Origin: Burkholderiales bacterium
GTDB lineage: Bacteria; Pseudomonadota; Gammaproteobacteria; Burkholderiales; Burkholderiaceae_F
Direction of reading: 5' to 3'
Length of the DNA stretch: 7,487 bases
Assembly (NCBI GenBank): GCA_024641225.1
Contig: JAHEDN010000116.1
Location: forward strand, 1 to 7,487
The notes beneath the pieces were generated by a model, which worked only from the letters and a program-made list of their open reading frames with translations, did no database searches and was not told the DNA's origin. A program made the position numbers and the translations under genes. This document shows positions 1-6,674 of the stretch, piece by piece. How positions within the stretch are numbered: the first letter of the stretch is position 1; each line of letters opens with the position of its first letter.

Positions 1-1151
<1,151 letters not shown>

Positions 1152-1160
1152 GAAAGGCTA

Positions 1161-1279
1161 GCCACGGATGACACGGATTTCACGGATCTGATCGTGTCGA
1201 TCGCCGGACCGGCACTTCGAACGATACCGGGCGTTCATCCTTTGAGAATCACTCCGTGTACTCCGTGTCCGTCCGTGGC
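1161..1279. repeat. Imperfect inverted repeat built from CACGGA units between ATPase and permease genes
   Basis: The left arm (1161-1186) contains CACGGA three times at a 9-base period (1163, 1172, 1181). The right arm (1253-1279) contains the complement TCCGTG three times (1253, 1262, 1272). Aligned as reverse complements, the arms match at about 23 of 27 positions and enclose a spacer of about 66 bases. The element fills most of the 139-base gap in the minus-strand operon and ends just short of the ATPase stop codon. It resembles dispersed intergenic repeats of the CACGGATGACACGGAT kind that I recall from many GC-rich bacteria; that resemblance is from memory, not a search. It could form a long-armed RNA structure between the two cistrons. 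Confidence 0.7.
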
Positions 1280-1290
1280 AGGAAGTCGCT

Positions 1291-2028
1291 TCACGCCGCC
1301 TCGCGCGGTGCATCGTCACGCGCCAGATCTGCGGCCGCATCGAGCGGCTCCTGCGTTTCGTCGCTCAGCACGCGGCCGTCCCGGAAGCCGATCAGCCGGC
1401 TGGCGTAGGCGGCAATATCGTGCTCGTGCGTGACCACCACGATTGTGATGCCACCGCGGTTCAGCTGCTGCAGCAGCGCCATGATCTCCAGCGACGTGCG
1501 CGAGTCGAGCGCGCCGGTCGGCTCGTCCGCGAGGATCAGGGCCGGATCGTTGACCAGCGCACGGGCGATGGCGACCCGTTGCTGCTGGCCGCCGGACAGC
1601 TGCGAAGGCAGGTGCCCGGCCCGATCTCCCAGTCCAACCTGCGCCAGCCGGGCGGCCGCCCGCTGGTGCCGTTCCGCGGCCGGCAGTCCGGCGTACATCA
1701 GCGGCAACTCCACGTTCTCCTGCGCCGACGTGCGTGCCAGCAGGTTGAACTGCTGGAAGACGAAGCCGATGCGTCGATTGCGGATCGCCGCCAGCGCGTC
1801 GGCGTCCATCGCCGCCACGTCCTCGCCGGCCAGGCGATAGGCGCCGCGCGAAGGCCGGTCGAGGCAGCCGATGAGGTTCATGAAGGTCGACTTGCCGGAG
1901 CCCGACGGCCCCATGACGGCGACGAACTCTCCAGCGCCGATGGCGAGCGTCACCCCATCGAGTGCGTGCACCACGGTATCGCCGAGGACGTAGTCCTTGC
2001 CGAGGTCGGTGACTTCGATGAGGTTCAT
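1291..2028 (-). CDS. MacB-type ABC transporter ATP-binding protein
   Basis: Cytoplasmic ATPase of the MacAB-type exporter, 245 residues, close to the usual length for the LolD/MacB-like stand-alone subfamily. All ABC motifs are intact: Walker A GPSGSGKST at 40-48, Q-loop FQQFNLL at 91-97, signature LSGGQQQR at 144-151, Walker B LILADEP at 164-170 with catalytic E169, D-loop GALDS at 172-176 and H-loop His201. The FQQFNLL form of the Q-loop and the LADEPTGALDS block are typical of the lipoprotein/MacB/FtsE-type group. ATG at 2028 is chosen because the conserved N-terminus MNLIEVTDLGK starts there; the only longer reading needs a TTG at 2055 and adds nine residues with no family resemblance. 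The acidic tail after about residue 226 is variable. The gene lies between adaptor and permease and is presumably cotranscribed with both. LolD is an alternative name, but the adaptor neighbour argues for MacB-type export. Confidence 0.95.
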   Translation of the reverse strand: MNLIEVTDLGKDYVLGDTVVHALDGVTLAIGAGEFVAVMGPSGSGKSTFMNLIGCLDRPSRGAYRLAGEDVAAMDADALAAIRNRRIGFVFQQFNLLARTSAQENVELPLMYAGLPAAERHQRAAARLAQVGLGDRAGHLPSQLSGGQQQRVAIARALVNDPALILADEPTGALDSRTSLEIMALLQQLNRGGITIVVVTHEHDIAAYASRLIGFRDGRVLSDETQEPLDAAADLARDDAPREAA

Positions 2029-2078
2029 CGGGCCGTGCAACGCGAATCGCGACAAGACAAAAATGCAGAAACAGCCGC

Positions 2079-2105
2079 GCCGGCAATGAGGCGTCGCCTG
2101 CCGGC
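2079..2105. repeat. Intercistronic hairpin (bulged GC-rich dyad)
   Basis: GCCGGC at 2079-2084 pairs with GCCGGC at 2100-2105, and AGGC at 2089-2092 pairs with GCCT at 2096-2099. This leaves a three-base loop and a four-base bulge (2085-2088) on one side. It lies in the non-coding gap between the adaptor stop and the ATPase start. The minus-strand transcript continues with a T-containing but interrupted stretch, so it is not a clean Rho-independent terminator. A role in RNA stability or in tuning downstream expression is possible but is inference. Confidence 0.45.
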
Positions 2106-2112
2106 TTTCGAC

Positions 2113-2142
2113 GTTTCACCGTTCACCGCTTACCTTTCACTA
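2113..2142 (-). repeat. Short heptamer repeat tract after the adaptor gene
   Basis: On the minus strand, immediately after the adaptor stop codon, the sequence reads as four successive heptamers: AGTGAAA, GGTAAGC, GGTGAAC, GGTGAAA (consensus GGTGAAN). The first and second are imperfect. The tract is distinct from the CACGGA repeat in the other gap of the same operon. No function can be assigned from the sequence. Confidence 0.5.
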
Positions 2143-2144
2143 CT

Positions 2145-3635
2145 TCAGAAGAACATCCTCGGCGCCGCGCCCTTCGCCGCCGGGGCCGATGCACCCCCCT
2201 GGATGCCGACGAGCACCTCCATGCCCTCTTCGATTCCCCCGCCGCTCAGCTCGGTCGCCGTACCGTCGGTAAGCCCCGTGCGCACGTCGAGCGCGCGCGG
2301 CTTTCCGTCGGCCAGCACCCAGATCCGGCCTCGCGCCGACGGACCACCGCGGCCCGCAGCTTCGGCCACGATTTCCGCGTAGCGCGCTTTCTGCTCCGGC
2401 CTGAGAATTTCCTCGATGCTGGTGCGCATCTCCGCGCGAACGGTTGCCGCAGCCCTGGTGCGGGCGTCCTCGGGCAGCTCGCGCAGGCTCATGAACCGGC
2501 CGCGCATCTGCTCGAAGATGGCCTGTACGCGCGCCTGCTGCGCATCGTCGAGCTTGAGTTCGGTCACCAGGCGCTGGCGCAACTGCTGCAGTTGCCCGCC
2601 ACCTCCGCCCGCGCCTGCCGGCGGCGACGGGGCGCCCGCCTTGGTCTCCCCAAGAGCAGCGCTCTCGCCCGGTGGCCTGAAGCGAAGCGCGGCGTTGGCG
2701 ATCTTCAGCACCGATTCACGCGTGTCGGTCACGATGCGCACGTTGGCGGTCATGCCCGGCATCAGCTGGCCGTCGGGATTGGCCGCCGAAACAAGCACCG
2801 TGTAGGTCACCACGTTCTGCACCGTCTGCGCGCTCTTGCGCACCTGACGCACTTCGCCGGAGAAGGTCCGGCCAGGAAAGGCGTCAACGGTGAAGGTCGC
2901 GCGCTGGCCGACCCGCATGCGGCCGACGTCGGCTTCGTCGATCGACGTCTCGACCTGCATGTCGCGAAGATCGCGGGCGATCACGAAAAGCTCCGGCGCC
3001 TGCAGGCTCGCAGCGACCGTCTGGCCGACGTCCACGCTTCGTTTGATGACCACGCCGTCCACCGGCGCGCGGATCTCGGTCCGCCCGAGATCAACCCTCG
3101 CCGAGGCAAGCTGCGCGGCACGCTGCGCGACCACCGCCTGCGCGTTGCCAAGCTCGGCCTTGGCCAGGTCGAACTGCGCCTGCGCCCGGTCGAGATCGGC
3201 GGGCGAGACGAATTCACGCTCGACCAGTTCGCGGGTGCGCGCGAGATCGCGCTGCGCGTTGGCGAGCGACACCTGCGCACGCGCCGCCGCCGAGCGCGCC
3301 GCCTCGAGGTCGGCCTCGTTCTGGCGCACGCGGTACTGGAACGTCTCGGGATCGATGCGGGCGATCAACTGGCCTGCCTTGACCGACGAATTGAAGTCGA
3401 CGAACAGTTCCTTGACCTGGCCGGAAATCTGGGTGCCCACCTGGACCGAGGTCACGGGATTCAACGTTCCGGAGGCCGCGACCGTGGCGGTCAGTGGCCC
3501 GCGCTCGATCTTCGCCAGGCGATAGCTCGGTGCCTGCGTGTTCTCGCGCGCCGTCCAGAAGTAGGCAGCGGCCGTTGCGGCCATCGCCAGGACGACCAAG
3601 GCGATGGCGCCGGGCCGTCGGATCGGGTTTGCCAT
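2145..3635 (-). CDS. macA: MacA/HlyD-family periplasmic adaptor with an inserted helical LTxxQ-like domain
   Basis: Membrane-fusion protein that links the inner-membrane ABC permease to a TolC channel across the periplasm. It has 496 residues, against about 370-400 for usual MacA proteins. An uncleaved N-terminal anchor is likely at about residues 10-26, with RR just before it. The first lipoyl half lies around 60-96 (GTQISGQVKELFVDF), an alpha-helical hairpin rich in Ala, Gln and Arg at 97-185, and the second lipoyl half at 186-210 with RAPVDGVV. The beta-barrel covers about 225-303 and ends in LMPGMTANV. The membrane-proximal domain begins near 304, is interrupted at about 321-436, and resumes at GRIWVLADGKP (436-446). 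The insert has a Pro/Gly-rich linker (about 321-347) and a helical segment (348-428) with LKLDDAQQARVQAI and a second ILRPEQKARYAEI, which resemble the LTxxQ repeats of Spy/CpxP-type periplasmic proteins. ATG 3635 gives a normal anchor; no strong Shine-Dalgarno precedes it. It is the first gene of its operon. Confidence 0.93.
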   Translation of the reverse strand: MANPIRRPGAIALVVLAMAATAAAYFWTARENTQAPSYRLAKIERGPLTATVAASGTLNPVTSVQVGTQISGQVKELFVDFNSSVKAGQLIARIDPETFQYRVRQNEADLEAARSAAARAQVSLANAQRDLARTRELVEREFVSPADLDRAQAQFDLAKAELGNAQAVVAQRAAQLASARVDLGRTEIRAPVDGVVIKRSVDVGQTVAASLQAPELFVIARDLRDMQVETSIDEADVGRMRVGQRATFTVDAFPGRTFSGEVRQVRKSAQTVQNVVTYTVLVSAANPDGQLMPGMTANVRIVTDTRESVLKIANAALRFRPPGESAALGETKAGAPSPPAGAGGGGGQLQQLRQRLVTELKLDDAQQARVQAIFEQMRGRFMSLRELPEDARTRAAATVRAEMRTSIEEILRPEQKARYAEIVAEAAGRGGPSARGRIWVLADGKPRALDVRTGLTDGTATELSGGGIEEGMEVLVGIQGGASAPAAKGAAPRMFF

Positions 3636-3853
3636 CGGGAAAGTCGAACGCAGCAGCGCGCCCAGACAAATCGTCAGTAGTTAACGCAGTGTAATGAGGC
3701 GCCGCGCGCCAACGTGTTTCCGAAAGTAAGCGGGCGGCACCGCCTGCAGGGCAGGGCTGAGGGCAGATGCCGCGGGGCCTGGGAGTCCGGGCGACCCGAC
3801 AGGAAGGACCGCGTGCGCGCCGTTGGTGCATTTCTGGCCGCACTGACACCAGG

Positions 3854-3871
3854 GCGCCGATCAATCGGCGC
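3854..3871. promoter_or_regulatory. Perfect 18-bp dyad, candidate operator
   Basis: GCGCCGAT at 3854-3861 and its exact reverse complement ATCGGCGC at 3864-3871 flank a two-base CA spacer. The size and near-zero spacer fit a dimeric regulator site better than a terminator, and no T-tract follows on either strand. It sits near the middle of the divergent region, so a bound regulator could affect both operons. The role is inferred only from symmetry and position. Confidence 0.35.
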
Positions 3872-3977
3872 GAGGCACGGGCGAAGCGCGATAGCCGTGG
3901 GAAGACCTCCGCAACGTTCTTCACCGTTCCAAGGCTGCAGGGGTTGGCAAGGCATGCGGTTGAAGTGCCACGCCACA

Positions 3978-4005
3978 GCGCCCTTGTAGCAGCGGGAAAG
4001 GGCGC
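3978..4005. repeat. Perfect inverted repeat upstream of the pcm-like gene
   Basis: GCGCCCTT at 3978-3985 and AAGGGCGC at 3998-4005 are exact reverse complements around a 12-base spacer. It lies about 93 bases before the plus-strand start codon at 4099. There is no following T-run, so it is not an intrinsic terminator. It could be an RNA leader hairpin if transcription starts upstream of it, or a protein-binding site; nothing in the sequence decides between these. Confidence 0.4.
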
Positions 4006-4098
4006 GACGGAGCGTGGTTTTCGCGGCATGAACCGACGCTGCGCACGCGGGCGGATTGCTAAACTGCGCCCGCTTTCTTCAGTGAGAAGACCCAGCCG

Positions 4099-4788
4099 AT
4101 GACATCCGAGCGGCCGTCGCTTGACCTCGAGCAGGCGCGCCACAACATGGTCGAGCAGCAGATCCGCCCGTGGGAGGTGCTCGACCAGTCGGTTCTCGAC
4201 CTGCTGCTGACCGTTCGGCGAGAACTGTTCGTGCCGCCTGCCTACCGGCTGCTCGCCTTCACCGACATGGAGATTCCGCTGCGGGTCGACGGCGTCGATA
4301 CCGGTGAGTGCATGTTTGCGCCGAAAGTCGAGGCGCGCCTGCTGCAGGAACTCGGCATTCGCGCGCACGAGCACGTGCTCGAGGTCGGCACGGGCTCCGG
4401 CTACATGGCAGCGCTGGCCGCGCACAAGGCGCAGCACGTGCTGACGGTCGAGATCAACCCCTTGCTGGCGGCCTTTGGCGCCGCCAACCTGGAGGGCAAC
4501 GGCGTGCGCAACGCGCGGGTGGAAACCGGCGACGGTGCGCGCGGCTGGTCCGCAAGAGCGCCGTACGACGTGATCATCATCTCCGGCGGGCTGCCGATGC
4601 TGCCGCCCGAGCTGCTGGCGCAGTTGAAGGTCGGGGGCCGCATGGCCGCGATCGTCGGCGAGCCGCCGGTGATGTCGGCACAGATCGTCACCCGCGTGAC
4701 CGATGCGGCGTATGAAACGCTGCGTCTGTTCGAAACGGTGGCCAAGCCGCTCACCCATGCGATGCGGCCGCCGCGCTTTCGCTTCTGA
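4099..4788 (+). CDS. Protein-L-isoaspartate O-methyltransferase-like protein
   Basis: SAM-dependent methyltransferase-fold protein of 229 residues in the protein-L-isoaspartate methyltransferase (PCMT) family. True members methylate isoaspartyl residues in damaged proteins in the cytoplasm. The N-terminal MVEQQIRPWEVLD (17-29) and RRELFVPPAY (40-49) match the family. SAM-binding motif I is VLEVGTGSGY (93-102), and LTVEINP (115-121) supplies the usual acidic residue, E118. The stretch where canonical enzymes have a GxGQTISxP motif for isoaspartyl recognition instead reads TGECMFAPKVEARLL (68-82), so the Gln-Thr-Ile-Ser residues are missing. The activity may therefore differ. ATG 4099 has a moderate GAGAAG (4084-4089) nine bases upstream. 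The stop overlaps the start of the rhodanese gene by one base, indicating coupled translation, and tolC follows. This arrangement is, to my knowledge, a recurrent betaproteobacterial one. Family placement is secure; substrate is not. Confidence 0.88.
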   Translation: MTSERPSLDLEQARHNMVEQQIRPWEVLDQSVLDLLLTVRRELFVPPAYRLLAFTDMEIPLRVDGVDTGECMFAPKVEARLLQELGIRAHEHVLEVGTGSGYMAALAAHKAQHVLTVEINPLLAAFGAANLEGNGVRNARVETGDGARGWSARAPYDVIIISGGLPMLPPELLAQLKVGGRMAAIVGEPPVMSAQIVTRVTDAAYETLRLFETVAKPLTHAMRPPRFRF

Positions 4789-5111
4789 TGAAGACGATCT
4801 CGGCGCCGACGCTCGCACAGTGGCTGCAGGACGCCGACCGTCCCTTGCCACAGCTGCTCGACGTGCGCGAGCCCTGGGAGTACCAGATTTGCAGTATCGC
4901 CGGCAGCAGGCTGCTGCCGATGCGTGCGCTTGCCGACCAGATCGGCGAACTGGACGCGGCGCAGCCGGTCGTGTGCATCTGCCACCATGGCGTGCGCAGC
5001 GCGCACGTCGCCATGTGGCTTTGGCGCCAGGGCTTCGCAGATGTCTATAACCTCAGTGGCGGGGTCGACGCCTGGGCACGCCAGGTCGACCCGAAAATGG
5101 CCACGTACTGA
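4788..5111 (+). CDS. Single-domain rhodanese-like protein
   Basis: Small rhodanese of 107 residues, the normal size for a single-domain GlpE-like protein. These accept a sulfane sulfur on an active-site cysteine as a persulfide and pass it to a thiophilic acceptor. The N-terminal LLDVREPWEY (23-32) is the conserved CH2A-like segment. The active-site loop is CHHGVRS (65-71), a good match to the CxxGxRS pattern with Cys65 as the predicted persulfide carrier. NLSGGVDAW in the C-terminal part is the usual closing motif. Two other cysteines, C35 and C63, are present; C63 lies two residues before the catalytic one. There is no signal peptide, so a cytoplasmic location is predicted. The start codon overlaps the preceding stop as TGATG, and tolC begins 33 bases after its stop. 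The physiological acceptor and the link to export are unknown. Confidence 0.92.
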   Translation: MKTISAPTLAQWLQDADRPLPQLLDVREPWEYQICSIAGSRLLPMRALADQIGELDAAQPVVCICHHGVRSAHVAMWLWRQGFADVYNLSGGVDAWARQVDPKMATY

Positions 5112-5132
5112 AGTCAACGGAACAAGGTTACG

Positions 5133-5138
5133 AAGGAG
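5133..5138 (+). promoter_or_regulatory. Strong Shine-Dalgarno of tolC
   Basis: AAGGAG lies six bases before ATG 5145. It is the best ribosome-binding site in the window and fixes the tolC start. It suggests that tolC is translated more strongly than, and independently of, the two coupled genes upstream. Confidence 0.8.
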
Positions 5139-5144
5139 AGGACG

Positions 5145-6551
5145 ATGGCATCGCGCAAACGAGGAGTTCGAACGGCGTCACTGGCAGCCGTCGCTTGCGC
5201 GACAGCGCTGGCAATGTCGTTTCGCGCAGACGCTCAGACGGGTGGCAAGCTCGATGACCCCGCTGCGCCGCTGCGCGAGGCGGCAAAGACCGCGCAGCGC
5301 AACGACCTGCTGGCGCTGTATCGCGAGGCGCTGGAAAACGATTCCCAGTACGCCGCTGCCCGCGCCCAGTACCAGGCCACGCTCGAACGCGAGCCGCAGG
5401 CCCGTGCCGCGCTGCTGCCCAACGTCGACCTGACCGGCCGCGCCAACCTCTATCGCTACGACGCGACCAGTCCCGACATCGGCAACACCTTCAACGACTT
5501 CGGCGCCGGTCTGGGGCTTTCGATGCCCGTATACCGGCCGCAGAACTGGCAGGCGCTCGAGCAGGCCAAGCTGGTCGTCGTGCAGGGACAGAGCGTGCTC
5601 GCGCAGTCGCGGCAGGACCTGGCGCTGCGCCTTGCAACGGCCTATTTCAACGTGCTCGCGGCGCGCGACCAGGTGACGGCGCTGGAAGTCTCCAAGGAAG
5701 CGACGCTCCAGCAGCTCGCACAGGCCAAGCGCGAATTCGAGGTCGGCACCAAGACGATCGTCGATACGAACGAAGCGCAGGCCCGCTACGACCAGATCGT
5801 CGCGCAGCTTCAGGTCGCCGTCGGCACGCTGCTGGTCCGTCGCAATGAGCTGACGGCGATCGTCGGGCGGGTGCCCGAAGTGCTCGCCACGCTCGACGAC
5901 AGCCCGACGCTCCAGCTGCCGCAGCCCAACGAGATCAACAACTGGGTGAAGGCTGCTGAGGACGCCAACTTCGGCGTCCAGATCGCCCGCGCTTCTAACG
6001 AAATCGCGAGCCGCGAGATCCAGCGCGCCAAGGACGGCTACAAGCCGACGGTCGACCTGGTCGCCGGCTACAACGTCAACCGGTTCAACGGCACGCAGAT
6101 AAGCGACGGCCGATTCACGGCCAATACGGGCAATGTCGGCCTGCGGCTGAATGTCCCGCTTTACACCGGTGGCCTGACGCAGAGCCGTGTGCGCGAGGCC
6201 GTCGCGCTCGAGGATAAGTCGCTAAGCGACCTGGAGACCGCCCGCCGCAGTGCCGCCAACGCGGCACGGGCATCATTCACCGGCGTCAACTATGGCTTGG
6301 CCCAGGTGCAGGCGCTCGAATCGGCCGAGCGCTCGGCGCGCACGCAGCTTGAATCTACGCAGCTCGGCTACCGCGTCGGCGTCAGGATCCAGCTCGACGT
6401 CCTCAACGCCACCACGCAGCTGGTATTCACGCAGCGTGACCTGAAGAAGGCACGCTACGACTTCCTCCTGAGCGGCCTCGGCCTGAAGGCTGCGGTCGGC
6501 GCCTTGAGCGAGGATGACCTGCGGGCGGTGAACGCGCTGCTGACGCGCTGA
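5145..6551 (+). CDS. tolC: TolC-family outer-membrane channel protein
   Basis: Outer-membrane exit duct that trimerises into a beta-barrel and periplasmic alpha-helical tunnel, used by tripartite efflux pumps and type I secretion. It has 468 residues, a usual length. A Sec signal peptide is clear: basic MASRKRGVR, hydrophobic 10-26, and predicted cleavage after ADA (28-30). The mature start has NDLLALYREALENDSQYAAAR, split here as the classic first TolC helix (about residues 51-71), followed by LLPNVDLTGRANL at the first strand. The second structural repeat is recognisable around 286-345 with GYKPTVDLVAGYNVNR, then LRLNVPLYTGG and VRIQLDVLNATTQL near the C-terminal half, matching the type I secretion TolC family. 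The strong AAGGAG fixes the start. It is the third gene of the pcm-like/rhodanese operon and lies divergent from a MacAB-type exporter, making it the obvious, though unproven, outer-membrane partner. It may also serve other pumps. Confidence 0.95.
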   Translation: MASRKRGVRTASLAAVACATALAMSFRADAQTGGKLDDPAAPLREAAKTAQRNDLLALYREALENDSQYAAARAQYQATLEREPQARAALLPNVDLTGRANLYRYDATSPDIGNTFNDFGAGLGLSMPVYRPQNWQALEQAKLVVVQGQSVLAQSRQDLALRLATAYFNVLAARDQVTALEVSKEATLQQLAQAKREFEVGTKTIVDTNEAQARYDQIVAQLQVAVGTLLVRRNELTAIVGRVPEVLATLDDSPTLQLPQPNEINNWVKAAEDANFGVQIARASNEIASREIQRAKDGYKPTVDLVAGYNVNRFNGTQISDGRFTANTGNVGLRLNVPLYTGGLTQSRVREAVALEDKSLSDLETARRSAANAARASFTGVNYGLAQVQALESAERSARTQLESTQLGYRVGVRIQLDVLNATTQLVFTQRDLKKARYDFLLSGLGLKAAVGALSEDDLRAVNALLTR

Positions 6552-6674
6552 AACACGCACGCGCCGCGATCCGCTCCGCCGCTGCCATCCTTCCTGCCTG
6601 TCCGGTCTTTCCAGACAATGGACCGCAGGACGGTGCGCGATAGCGCTCCCATAGTCTCGCCCGCTAGGCAAGCC

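Larger units (their letters stand above)
3636..4098. other. Divergent intergenic region between the exporter operon and the pcm-like/tolC operon
   Basis: These 463 bases separate two divergent operons. Open frames exist on both strands, but their translations are low-complexity, rich in Arg, Ala and Pro, without family resemblance, and lack ribosome-binding sites, so I treat the stretch as non-coding. It contains two perfect 8-bp-arm dyads (3854-3871 and 3978-4005) and a relatively A/T-rich patch at about 3668-3696 close to the adaptor start. TAAACT at 4060-4065 could be a -10 element for the plus-strand operon, but no acceptable -35 lies 16-18 bases upstream. Promoters for both directions must lie here or within the flanking genes. 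Confidence 0.6.

Noticed and set aside
2029..2055. TTG start extending the ATPase by nine residues
   Set aside because: The conserved N-terminus begins at ATG 2028, and the extension is unlike the family.
1420..2382. Plus-strand open frame of 320 codons opposite the ATPase and adaptor
   Set aside because: It is antisense to intact Walker A, signature and Walker B motifs and has no recognisable domain.
4060..4065. TAAACT as a -10 promoter element for the plus-strand operon
   Set aside because: It matches four of six consensus positions, but no acceptable -35 lies 16-18 bases upstream, so it is mentioned only within the intergenic entry.
3674..4102. Three short open frames in the divergent region (one minus, two plus)
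   Set aside because: Their composition is biased to Arg, Ala and Pro, no ribosome-binding site precedes them, they overlap each other, and they show no motif.
3214..4851. Long minus-strand open frame of 545 codons crossing the divergent region and the methyltransferase-like gene
   Set aside because: It overlaps the adaptor in another frame and is antisense to the clearly conserved methyltransferase-like gene. Its translation is Arg/His/Gly-rich without any family motif; long shadow frames are expected at this GC content.
6594..6620. Hairpin TGTCCGG...CCAGACA after tolC as a terminator
   Set aside because: The stem has one mismatch in seven pairs and no T-tract follows, so it does not meet the pattern of an intrinsic terminator.
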